64,000 bases of DNA, taken from positions 1,178,001 through 1,242,000 of the forward strand of contig OY755182.1 in NCBI GenBank assembly GCA_963576735.1, written 5' to 3'. This document shows positions 1-12,000 of this stretch, in pieces (position 1 is the stretch's first letter; the number at the start of each line of letters is the position of its first letter). This DNA comes from Bedellia somnulentella. Its lineage: Eukaryota; Arthropoda; Insecta; Lepidoptera; Bedelliidae. Made by a program: the position numbers and the translations under genes. The notes under the pieces were generated by a model, which was not told the origin of the DNA, searched no databases, and was given only the letters and a program-made list of their open reading frames with translations.

Positions 1-666
1 TAAGCTTATGGGACTGACTGAATGCAATTATCATATTGTAACTGTGCCTGTGATCAACGATATTTTACGACTACGAGAAAGTTAACGGTGACGGATAACA
101 TTGTAAAAAAATCCATTTTGCTGATTTATGCTTATTCACTGATAGCCTATTCGTAAAAAGCGACGTTAGATCTACCCTCTATTACATAATTAAACTGTTT
201 ATGTAAAGAGTTGGCACTCTGAACACCAAGAACTCTTATATACACAGTTTATGAATGTCGCCACCGAGGGACTCAAGCGTAATCTGAATAGGGTGATCGG
301 ACCTTTGCCACCACGTTGGTCTTGTGCAGTCTTGTGCAGGTTGGCAAACTAACGATTAAGATAAAAAAAGATAAAAGATATTTATTTGTTACCAAACACA
401 ATAACAACATATAGAAATATTACAATTTAAAAAGAAAAGATGGCAACAAAAAGGCAAAGTACCTCAGCTAGATTCCCAACATTATCCGCAGGACACTGCT
501 GGGGAGCTGGTTTTCTGGTACCGCCTGTAACTCACGTACTAAGTCCGACATAATCCGATTACTACCGTGATAATAGCCGGGGCCGTCGGGATCCACCTTT
601 CATTCCAAATTCCAGTCCGTAATATGCTATTAATCTGGGTTTTGGTAATTTGTGAGTTAACACCTA

Positions 667-735
667 CGATTTGAACCTGAGACCACCAGATCGCGATCCA
701 AACATTATACCGCTAGACCACGAAGGCAAGACATC
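667..735 (-). repeat. tRNA-derived sequence, probably an old SINE head
   Basis: Read on the minus strand this shows an A-box-like stretch (TGGTCTAGCGGTA) and a B-box-like stretch (GGTTCAAATC) at tRNA spacing. The two ends can pair over six of seven positions. It lies among unrelated AT-rich sequence with no clear 3' tail. It could be a degraded tRNA pseudogene instead of a SINE head. Confidence 0.35.
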
Positions 736-1100
736 TAAACAGCATAAAAACTTCGATGATATTCGCAACCTAACAACACAATGACGCAACGAAGAACCCC
801 AAACTAAACAGTCGCTAATCACATGATAATCTGCGTGTAAACATGAGAACGCAACCTTGCCAACACTCTGCCATATTTGAGCATCTGAGTAATAACGTTT
901 TTGTGAAGTATTCGCCAATTATCAATATTAGATCACGATTATTTGGTACCCAAAATATATTCAGCTTGTCAGACGTATGTAGATTATTGTAGATATCAAA
1001 ATACATAAAAAACTTGGTGGGCGTCAAAGCGAACCAGTAAACTCAAAATCTGCATATGGTTAAAAATATATTGGACTCTTATTTACCTTATATATATTGT

Positions 1101-1355
1101 ACATACATATACTACATACATATACTCACGGCTATGAATCCCTTAACGGGGTAGCCAGAGCTTTGGAATGAGAAATTCCTCAGCCACTTTTGGAAGTTGA
1201 TTGGGGAGAAGATGGTTTAAATAAATGTGTTTGGTGACGGGTCTCCAATCACATCGCCCAAAATCACTTAAAAATCCCCTATACCCTTAGTCGCCTTTTA
1301 CGATCACCCACGGGTAGGAATGGGGTAGTGTTCTTCTAAGCCGACACTACACGGC
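1101..1355 (-). repeat. SINE-A copy 1
   Basis: Full-length copy of the dominant dispersed family. Orientation is given so that the element starts GCYGTGTAGTGTCGGC and ends GTGAGTATATG followed by TATG repeats. The microsatellite tail is at the left edge (CATACATATACTCACGG) and the head (CACTACACGGC) at the right. Confidence 0.8.
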
Positions 1356-1793
1356 AAATTTATATTGTATATTTTTTTAATTGGTTCTGAAACATAAAAT
1401 TAAGAGAATACAGAGTGTGGTAAATTCATTTAATTACACACCTTACCTATTATTTTTTGCCGTGATGTCATCTTATCATTTTGAAACTATGGAATAAGCA
1501 ATAAATAAAAATAGGAATAAATGTGCCCAATATTTTTAGGATAACGGGTTAAATATAATACATACTCTTGTCCCACTGAACTTAGAATACTTCTTAGTAA
1601 ATTATGTTTTTTTATATTTATACACTTTTTTACATACTTTACTAGTAAGAGTAGAGAAGTATTACTTTCGAAAAGGAAAACAATTTTAACTTTAAACTGT
1701 CAAGATCGATATGAATAGACTATTTTGAACCTTAGGTAATTTTGAGTATTGAATGTTTCTCTATATAAAATAACACAATAAATGGTTTCGGGT

Positions 1794-2039
1794 GCTGTGT
1801 AGCGCCGGCTTAGAATAGGGCTACTTCATTTCCTCCAGTGGGTGTAAGTAAGAGGAGACTAACGGTATTGGGGATTTTAAGGGATCATTGGGTTATACGG
1901 TTGGAGACCCATCAGCAACAACATTTATTTTACCATCTTTTCCCCACTCAACTTTCCAAAAGTGCGTGAGGAATTTCTAATTCCTTAGCTCTGGCTACCC
2001 TTCTAAGGATTTATAGCAAGTATACGTATATACTTATGT
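1794..2039 (+). repeat. SINE-A copy 2
   Basis: Starts GCTGTGTAGCGCCGGC and ends in a degraded tail near TATAGCAAGTATACG. It is moderately diverged from the other copies. Confidence 0.75.
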
Positions 2040-2282
2040 AAATAGTCTCAGACGAGTTAAACGTTTAACGAAATATGAAAGTCAGGAAAAATTAAAATCT
2101 GTTTATCTAATTTCCATGTGAAAATGTGGTGTAAGTCCCACCTACGCTTGGACGTTTTTTACAACAACTAAGTCACAAGACCAAGATTTCATTAAGTAAA
2201 GAAAGTTTTCTATCCATCTGTAACGAAACGCTAAAATCTTTAAATAGTAGGCAGAGGTTGCCTTTCTTTACTGTCTTCATCA

Positions 2283-2519
2283 TCATATACTCACGGCTAT
2301 AAATCCCTTAACGGGGTAATCGGAGCTTTGGAATGAGAAATTCCTCAGCCACTTTTGGAAGTTGATTGAGGAAAAGATGGTATTATAAATGTTTTTGGTG
2401 ACGGGTCTCCAACCACATCGCACAAAAATCACTTCAAAAGTCCCTTTACCCTTAGTCGCCTCTTACGATCACCCACGGGTAGAAATGGGGTAGTGTTATT
2501 CAATCTAAGCCGACACTAC
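2283..2519 (-). repeat. SINE-A copy 3
   Basis: Tail at left (CATATACTCACGG), head at right (CCGACACTACT). It ends about 150 nt before the splice acceptor of the first coding exon. Confidence 0.8.
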
Positions 2520-2673
2520 TATTTACTTTCTTTACTGTCTTTTTTTATTGAAGGTCCCATTCATATTTTGAGCAGTTATGTACCTTTAGACCGTTCATCA
2601 ACTTGTTCGGCTGTACATTATCTAAAAAAATAACAATATATATGTAACTGACAACACTTTTGTATTGTTTCAG

Positions 2674-3095
2674 AAGACACCTGAAAATCCTTATTAAAAC
2701 CTCAACCCGAAACAAACCTCTATAACAAAATGTCCCACATAAATACTACAGATATATCAAAAGGTCTTATATCCAGTGAAATTCGCAACAACCAAAATAT
2801 CCCTTACGTCGACGATGAGGATGTACCAGATAATAAAATACCAACTACAAGTACAGAAGATAAAACTCGAATACATGCCAAAGATATAGGACAAGTACAT
2901 AAAGCTAAGAATGATACTATAATTGTAGATACTCCTGAAGGTACATTGTATATAACCTTAGATCCTCAACCACCAAAGAACGATGTGGACAAAGACATAG
3001 AAACGAGACGGGAAGGATTGAGAAGGAATTCAATTTCACTACCGACGTTGCAGAATTTGGAGAAGGATAATATGAACCAATTATTGAACCCAGAG
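2674..3095 (+). CDS. MYORG: GH31 gene: alternative first coding exon A (CDS from 2730)
   Basis: The exon begins after a strong acceptor (TTTTGTATTGTTTCAG ending at 2673), so 2674-2729 is 5' UTR spliced to an upstream non-coding exon. ATG at 2730 opens 122 codons, ending in GAG before the donor GTGAGT at 3096 (phase 0). The peptide is acidic and Lys/Asp-rich and contains LRRNSISLP near residue 100. That is a basophilic-kinase consensus and also fits the 14-3-3 pattern R-x-x-x-S-x-P. Reading past 3095 gives only SINE-A translation, so the true end is the donor. Confidence 0.75.
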
Positions 3096-6000
3096 GTGAG
3101 TGTACATACATACATACATACATATACTCACGGCTATAAATCCCTTAACGGGGTAGCCAGAGCTTTGGAATAAGAAATTCCTCAGCCACTTTTGGAAGTT
3201 GATTGGGGAAAAAATGGTAGAATAAAGGTTGTTGGTGATGAGTCTCCAACCGCATCGCCCAAAAATCCCTTAAAAGCCCCAATACCGTTAGTCGCCTCTT
3301 ACGTACACCCGCCGGAAGAATTGGGGTAGTGCTATTCTAAGCCGACACTACACAGCAATAAATAAGTATATCGAAATTAATTAATTTTACTGTGTAGTGC
3401 TCGGCTTAAAATAGCACTATCCAATTTCTTCCCGTGGGTGTTCGTAAGAGGCGGCTAAGGGTATTGGGATTTTTGGGCGATGCGGTTGGAGACCTATCAC
3501 CAAAAATATTACTTTAAAATCTATTCACCAGTCAACTTCCAAAGGTGGCTGAGGAATTTTTTATTCCGAAGCTCTGGCTGGTCCTTCTAGGGATATATAG
3601 CCGTAGGTCCACCGTAGGTATGTATGTATGTATGCCGTAATGTATGTGTTGATGGATGTAAACGAAGCCAGAGAGGTTTGCCAGGATCGTACAAGGTGGC
3701 GATCGATAGTCTCTGCCTACCCCAATGGGAACTAACGGCGTGAGAATATGTATGTATGTATGTATGTATGTGTATGTATCAAAATAAATTTTAGAGTCTT
3801 AAACCCTTAATGGCGGATGTGATAGATATCTAATGACAAAATACCTTTTCCGTCAGAAAAATATGAGGTTATTCTGTTATTGCCGTATTGGCTTAAAATA
3901 ATAATAATAATATAATTGTAGACACACACACACACACACGCACATGCGCACTCAACCGCACACACATTCTATTAACTGGTATAAATTTACATTCTAAGAT
4001 AATGATTCAAAATCATTATCATTTGTATTTTTTTTTCCAATTTGCCTTTACCTGTATAACGTATCCCCTTAGGTATCCTTTTACTTGTTTTTTTTTCTGC
4101 ATTTGTGTTAAGTTGTTATTTGATTACTTTCTTTTTCACTGTCTTCATATTTTTAATTGACTGTTTTCATCCAAATATTAGTAAATAAGTCCTGGACCCC
4201 AATGTAAAGACCTCCTGGGAAGTCTGCTTCCCGCACTACGGTAAACCCTTTTGGGAGGCAGTGCATTGTAATTTTATTTTATATTATTTTTATTATTTGG
4301 ATCCATTTAATCTTTTTTTTTATTGGCTTAATTATTAAGATAATGTTAGTAGAGGATGACCTTGGAGGACACATTTGCTCAAAAAGGCAGGTGTCCGCAG
4401 TATGAAGAATTAAAGAGCATGTATGAAAATATTGATGGATGTGAACGAAGCCAGAGAGGTTTGCCAGGATCGTACAAAGTGGCGATCGATAGTCTCTGCC
4501 TACCCATATGGGAACTAACGGCGTGAGAATATGTATGTAAGTATGTTAAAATAGCAATATGCGATCTTGCGGGCTCCTCAAAAATATTAAGAATTAAAGA
4601 TGTCAGTTTGTAGACGATAAAGTTAACATGGAAACACCAACAATATTTTATTTCTTCTGTTAACATTCAGTAAATTGATGTGATACCATAAGTCAGTTTT
4701 TAGGTGATTACAAAAATACGATAGGAGTGGAGACTCAACACCAACTATACTTTATTTCATCATTTTGTTGCATATGTTAAAAAGTACATCAAACTCCAAC
4801 GTTCACGCCGTATATCCCCGAAGGGGTTGGCAGAGGTATTAATACTTCTAAACATCATGTGATATTGTCACCTGTTATACAGATTAATGCTTTGTTTGGG
4901 CAGTGTACTAATGTGTTAGGGGCAGACCTATCGCCGTTTTGTACGAATACACTGTCACATGACAATTTAGCCAGGTGGGTTTCCTCACGATGTTTTCCCT
5001 CACCGTTAACAACCATGATAAATTAATCACACATATGACTTTAAAAAGACAAATTGATGAGGCCCGACCCGGGTATTGAACCCTCATCGTTTGCACGATA
5101 AGCGGTGTTCTACCCACTGAGCTATCGCGGTTGCTATATTTAATGACATGCACATAAATAATTCAGGTAAATTGTGTCCTTAAAGCAATATCAGTCGTGT
5201 TTGGTTACTACTGATGATAGCTAAAAAATTGCTGGGGAAGCATATTGATCAGTTCGCTTCGATGGTCAAACAAGTGTTTAACGTCTTCAAAAAAGTGTGC
5301 AAATCATCGAATACATACTTGACATAAACAATGACATTACTTTAAAATTGCACATGATATGAGGTAGAAGATTTATACTTAAAAAAGCCGTTTTTGTGTT
5401 TCATTGATAGAATAAAAAAAAACGTATTAGTTTTTTATGTGTTAATGTGTTTAAATCAAAATGTTTCGTTCTGCGAGTGAGAAGACGTCATAGGCCAATT
5501 TGAACTATCGAGATCGGTGCAATACCCTAACTTCAAATAGTTTTACATTATTTCACGAGATGGAGTGACCAATGCAACACAAAAAATATAAAACTGTTAT
5601 CATCTTAGGAATATTAATTCAATTCATACAATTATTCCCTTAAGTTTTCTAATACAGTTTTCAGGTAATAATTTTACACGTAAACCCACTTTGCGGACAT
5701 ATTTTTTATTTAATATTATTTCTTTTTTCCTAATATAATAATGCAAACATTTTACGTATCAATATGTTATCTATCCTTCATAGAGTCAGCAAACATTTGG
5801 CTTGAGATTAGATAAATTTGAAGACGTAATTTAATCGCAATTTTTCAGTAGCATGTTTACTTTGCATTGAGTATAAATCTGATAAAATAAATCTGTGCAA
5901 ATTGTATAATTTAAAAATTAAATTAACTTAAAAAAAAACATGTGACATGATAGTCCAGTGGGTAAATGTGACATGATAGTCCAGTGGGTAAGAACACCCG

Positions 6001-9000
6001 CCCGAAAAACAGAAGGGCGTGAGTTCCAATCCTGGGACGGGCCTACACCAATTTGTCTTTTCTAAAGTCATATGTGTGGTTAATTTATCATGGTTGCTAA
6101 CGGTGAGGGAAAACATCGTGAGGAAACCCACATGGCTGAGTTGTACTTAGTCATGTGACAGTGTATTCGTACAAAACGGCGATAGGCCTGCCCCCTATCA
6201 CGTGAGTACACTGTCTAAGCAAAACGTGGGTACCTTCTCTGGAAACTAGATGGCGCTTGCCATGTGAGTTCAGGAGTATTGGTACCTCTGCCAACCCCTT
6301 CGGGGATAAAACGGCGTGAACGTTTATGTTAAAAAAAAACTTAAAATTAAATTAATATAACTACCTAAATAAGAAGTGTAATAAAAATATAGTTTAATAT
6401 AAAGTGCTTCAAGTTTAAAAATGGAGGATAAACCTAAACGGACTCGTAAAAAACCAGATTTAAAACTCATAATTCCATCATACCCTTCGGACTATGTGAC
6501 TATGCCCGAAGAGGTTAGATCGGCAATAATACAAACTTGTTCACCAACTGACAAAATCAAGTTCATTGATGATGATGATGAAAAAGTTAAAACACCAGTC
6601 ATCACCATATCACCAGATCCAGATCAAGCCAGCGGTATTAAGTCCCCGAATTTAGAAAAGTTGATAAACGAATGTGTAACCAAACGGTTTTTACGTCGGA
6701 ATTCTATATCTATGCCAGTCGATATGGATAAACTACTGTTGGAAGCTGCGACGATATTGCAAGATCATAATTTGCTACATGTAAGTATAGTTTACTTTAC
6801 CGTTCATACATACATATACTCACGGCTATAAATCCCTAGAAGGGGTAGCTAGAGCTAAGGAATCAAAAATTCCTCAGCCACTTTTGGAAAATTGAGTGGG
6901 GAAAAGATGGTTAAATAAAGGTTGTTGGTGATGGGTCTCCAACCGCATCGCCCAAAATCCCTTAAAAAGCCCCAATACCGTTAGTCGCCTCTTACGTACA
7001 CCCGCCAGAAGAAATGGGGTAGTGCTATTCTAAGCCGACACTACACAGCGTAGCCGCACTACACAGCATTAATTATCGTTGTTAATAAATATAAAATTTT
7101 ATAGCGATATACAGCTACTCGTATATCCAAAAAGGGGCAACCAGAGCATTAGAATAACAAACTCTGCAGCCACTCTTGGTAGTTGAGCAGGAATTAGCTG
7201 GTAAAATAGAAGTTGTTTTATAATGCGTTTATCTTCATGCTACAAACGGCTGAGAGCAGAGACATTAATTTCACCGACCAAACTCAAAGGAGCTCCTTAC
7301 AATCGCGACACGGTGCCACATGATAGCGTCATTTATAAGCGTCATAATAATTTATCATCCATTATAAGTACTCCTGCAGAGCAAGCACGAGCACTATTTT
7401 ATCGACACGATAACGGTTAGAATGAGATGGCAGTATACGATACTAAGTAAGTGCGTAAGAGATGGCTGCTTTATCCCACGCGATAACTAGTTTAAACACG
7501 GCTCGTGCTTGTTCTTCTGCATAGCTAGTACGAGCTAAATTTTAACTAAATATCGCTTGGTATAAAACAGCCATCTTTTTCGCACTTATTTAGTATCATA
7601 TCACTCAGCCACTTTTGGAAGTTGATTGGGGAAAAGATGGTAATAATAAATTAATGTTTTTGGTGACGGGTCTCCAACCACATCGCCCAAAAATCACTAA
7701 GAAGCTTCTATACCCTTAGTCACCTCTTACGATCACCCATGGGTAGAAATGGGGTAGTGTTATTTTCAGCCGACACTACACGGCAAAGCGTATCAAATAC
7801 TGTCATCTCATTCTAACCGATATCGTGTCGATAAAATAACGTTCGTGCTAGGCCTTCTGTAGTATTATTTATCCCCTTTATAGAGAGTTAAGGTACATAA
7901 TAATACCATAAAACTGTAAATACACAATACAAAATCAATTTTACTCGTCATGAGAAGAATAAAATTAATATATATTCTATCATCCGCGAGAACATTTTTT
8001 TGTGCGATTCTAAACCAACACTACATTCCTTGTTATAATAATAATAAAAATAATATATTATAATATATAATGTATATCCCGCGGAAGTGTGGTGGTCGAG
8101 GCCTCTTGAGTGCCACAACCATGCACAACCGCGAGGTATGCAACCTCAGAAACTATTTTTTGACGATGACGGATGATAGTATTCGGGGAGAGGTAATCGC
8201 TAGTGATAAAGGACTGACTCCCTTATCGTTGGCCTCACAGGATTGGCGAACCCCGGAGGTACTTAGCACCTCTGATCGGGAGTCCGTATGGAAAGAGAAG
8301 GAGCTGCATGGGAGGTTTTACAAGGTACTTCACGAACCTTTCGTGGACCGTAAAGCCTCCCTGCATTGGCTGCGTTTCGGGGACCTCTTTGGGGAAACCG
8401 AAGGTTTTGTCTGTGCAATACAGGACCGGGTTATCAAGACGCGGAACTATCCGAAATACATCCTAAAGGACGGTACCACAGACATCTGTCGAGCATGCGG
8501 CCGTCCCGGAGAGTCACTTAGGCATGTTATTTCCGGTTGTTCGGCTCTTGATAACACTGAGTACTTGCACAGACACAACCAAGCAGCCAAAATCCTGCAT
8601 CAGGAGCTCGCTCTGAAATACGGACTCTTGCAACAGAGGCTGCCGTATTACAAGTATCTGCCGGAGCCAATCCTAGAAAACGACCGTGCCAAAATCTATT
8701 GGGACCGATCCGTTATCACGGACAGGACTATTCTAGCGAATAAGCCTGATATCGTGGTATGGGATTGGTCGCAGTCGAGGGTATTTCTAGTGGATGTCAC
8801 TATCCCTCATGACGAGGGTCTCGTGAAAGCCGACACCGAGAAGCGTCGGAAATATCTCGATCTGGCTCACGAGATCACCGACATGTAGGGTGTGACTTCG
8901 ACAGAAATAATCCCAATTGTTTTGTCCGCGAACGGGTTAATTCCAACCAGCCTCGCGACCAACTTGAGGCGGTTGGATTTCTGTGGCGTGTCGGTTCCAG

Positions 9001-12000
9001 CACAAATGCAGAAAGCGGTGCTGCTCGATACGGCTCGGATCGTCCGTCGGTTCTTGAACCTGACTCCCTGACCCCGACCGACTGCGCTTTTGTCGGGGAG
9101 TACCGCCTCTCCCATTTAAAATTTATATTTTCTTTTTCGGCCATGGGAGAGGCGAGGAACTAAAAGTCATGCCCAAAATAATAATAATAAAAACTCTTTA
9201 TTGATAACCACACAAAAAAAACAACAATTACATAAAAAGATCGGTACAAAAGCCAAAGTACAACTGGCGGTCTTATCACTAAGAGCGATCTCTTCCAGAC
9301 AACCCATGAATGGAAAGATTTGCTGGATTAATAACATGTTCACATTATACCTACTGGGTTTTAAATCGCCTCTTACGATAATCGTGAAATCCAATGGAAA
9401 AGTGCTATTCTTACCGACACTCTACAGCTCCATTGCTATATCTTCACGCTACAAACATCTGAGGGCAGTGACGTAGTATGTCACCTACCAACCTCATAAG
9501 GTCAGCTCCTCGCAGTCGTGACACTGATTCCACATAATAGCGTCTTCGGCTAAATTGCACCACATCCGGACCTGACGGGCCATTCTGGAATAGTTTATGG
9601 ACCTTAATATTTATTATTGAGCAACTTTCTTGTATGAAGGAGGGAAAATATTTTTTAACAATAAATATAACCATATAAATAAAATATAAGCTGTGTAGTG
9701 TCGGCTTAGAATAGCACTACCCCATTTCTTCCGGTGGGTGTACGTAAGAGACGACTAACGGACTTGGGGCTTTTTAAGGGATTTTTGGGCGATGCGGTTG
9801 GAGACCCATCACCAACAACCTTTATTCAACCACCTTTTCCCCACTCAACTTCCAAAAGTGGCTATGGAATTTCTAATTTCTCAGATCTGGCAACCCTTTT
9901 TAGGGATTTATAGCTGTGAGTATATGTATGTATGTATGTATATTTTTAAATTTAAGCTATGTTTTAGAACTAACTCTTACTCAACGTTCAACCCGTATTA
10001 CTAACAACAGAGGAACCAATACTTTGGAACAGCGCATAACATTTTAGTCAACTGGTGTTCAGAGTATCCACGTTTAGCTTGTGTGCATTCTTGTGATGTT
10101 GGATGGGCATGTCACTGCCTAGTACAGATGGAAGTCATGGGACAGCCTAAATATAAAATAATGAAAATAAAACAGCTAGAACTAAAGAGTTAAAAGCCTC
10201 TGTTTTGTAAATTTATGCTAACTAATATGTAACATTAAAATAAAATATGTGTAATGAATCATATTTAAAACAAGTACTAAACGACTTTTCAACTACGGAG
10301 AAAGTCTAACAAGCTTATTTCTAAGACGCATATTAACTGAGGCAAAAATATTTAGCTTTATTTTATTTATTTATTTATTCGTTGACCACCAACAGCAAAC
10401 ACAACAAACATGGCACAGAACATACAATTGTTTTACAAAGCCAATGACAGGTGATCACAATTACCGGTTCATTACCGGTTCATGCTTCTATTATGAAGTT
10501 TTCAATCACTTTGCTACGTCAGGTTTTACCCTACGTTTATTGAGATTAGCATGAAGGAAAGTCGTAAAGGGAAAAAAATACAATAATGCATACAAAATTA
10601 TATTTATTGATTGCATTCACCAGTAGAACATAGAAGACAGTAAATATTACAGCGCCCATTGAAATAAATACAAAATTGTTATCCTTAGTTTTTATAATAA
10701 TATAATAATAATAATATTCTTTATTTCGCACAACAAGGTACATAACATACAAAACATACAACATACAATGGTTAGTAAGAAGACTTAAGACTATTTTTAG
10801 TAAAAAAATACAACACAATTAAAAAAAACAAAACAATTAAAAAATTTATAACAAGCAATAATTATTTACATTATAAACAAACAGGCTACCTGATATTATG
10901 TACAATGCTAACGGACACACGGACTAGAACTTCCTTTGAGGACGTTTAACTGGGGCGTGCATTTTCATCCAGTGCTCCTGAAGGGTGCCCTGGATTCGGT
11001 CCGCCCGGTCCTCAGGAGGCTGTTGTTGCTGTCGCGCACCCGCCGCCACAGGGATGCCGTCCGCTCGCGCAGGATGGTGGCGAAGCCGTCCGTGCGCGCT
11101 TCGGCAAACATACCGGAGGCGCTGCAGTAGCGCGGCAGCCCCAACAGCATCCTGAAGCCGTTATTATACTGGACGCGAAGGGCGCTGAGAGCCCCCTGTG
11201 TGCAGCCGGCCCACAGGCTGCAAGTGTACAGTGACTGACAGTATGATTTAAAAAGTGTCACCTTAACGTCTTTTGTACACCTAGTTTTAGTAGTTATTGT
11301 TACTTTTTTGTATAATAAATAAGTGGCACAAATTTGTTTTATTGCACATTTTCAAGATTTCTATCCTGAACGCAAAATTTATTCCCGAACTAACACTCAC
11401 TTAAGTGACTAGAATCTCCCGCTGTCCTATTTGCCTACATAAGTAACCCAGACTCAAATACATCAGTAACACTCACAAGATACCATCTATCACCATTTAC
11501 TTATCCTTTACATTATATACCACTGTCAGATTACTATTACATTCAGTTAGCTTTGTGTGACCTAAAATTATGTGCGAAATTTCCTACAGTTTCATCTTGT
11601 GCCAACTTATATTTTAAAAGTTGTTATAACTTGAATTAGTTGACTATGCCTAAACCTATATCGCTTAATAGTGCAAAAGATGCAATGGCTCATAAGTTCG
11701 AGTATCGGTCTCCGTTGTGGATCGAATCGGATTCGGATCTCAGCAGTAGTAAAAGTGGTAGCGGTCTTTGTAACAGTCAGGACAGTATAAACTGTAGAAG
11801 TTCTACGAGCGTGAGTTCTGACAGCATCAGCCATTTCTTAGATAAGGTAACCAGCTTTGGTATTGCTTGTTTGCTGTGTAGTGTCGGCTTAGAATAGCAC
11901 TACCCCTTTTCTTCCGGTGGGTGTACATAAGAGGCGACTAACGGTATTGGGGCTTTTTAAGGGATTTTTGGGCGATGCGGTTGGAGACCCATCACCAACA

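Larger units (their letters stand above)
1..2673. other. Repeat-rich upstream region of the GH31 gene
   Basis: No coding exon could be supported here. The stretch holds a tRNA-derived relic (about 667-735) and three SINE-A copies. It ends at a splice acceptor (polypyrimidine stretch then CAG at 2671-2673), so at least one non-coding 5' exon of the GH31 gene must lie in this stretch or to the left of the window. Bases 1-660 and 1356-1793 show nothing I recognise beyond AT-rich sequence. Confidence 0.5.
3096..6420 (+). other. Intron between alternative exons A and B
   Basis: Contains an inverted pair of SINE-A copies, two LINE 3'-end fragments, a CA microsatellite and two SINE-B copies. Bases 5160-5930 and 3780-4320 hold AT-rich sequence with no recognisable gene. 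Any promoter for alternative exon B should lie near 6340-6420 (AT-rich, TATA-like TAATATAAAG about 20 nt before the ATG), but I cannot place a start site with confidence. Confidence 0.5.
6781..11645 (+). other. Intron between alternative exons B and C
   Basis: Contains SINE-A copies 6-8, a MITE-3 with a nested SINE-A, a 5'-truncated RLE-type LINE (8070-9190) and two reverse-oriented LINE tails. Bases 9950-10690 are AT-rich with a possible further LINE tail near 10360-10480. The 11270-11640 stretch may be the promoter and leader of exon C. Confidence 0.5.

Noticed and set aside
664..1027. Two overlapping minus-strand open frames
   Set aside because: One translates the tRNA-like relic. Neither has domain, splice or composition support.
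10936..11130. 64-codon open frame on the + strand
   Set aside because: Antisense to the LINE reverse-transcriptase fragment.
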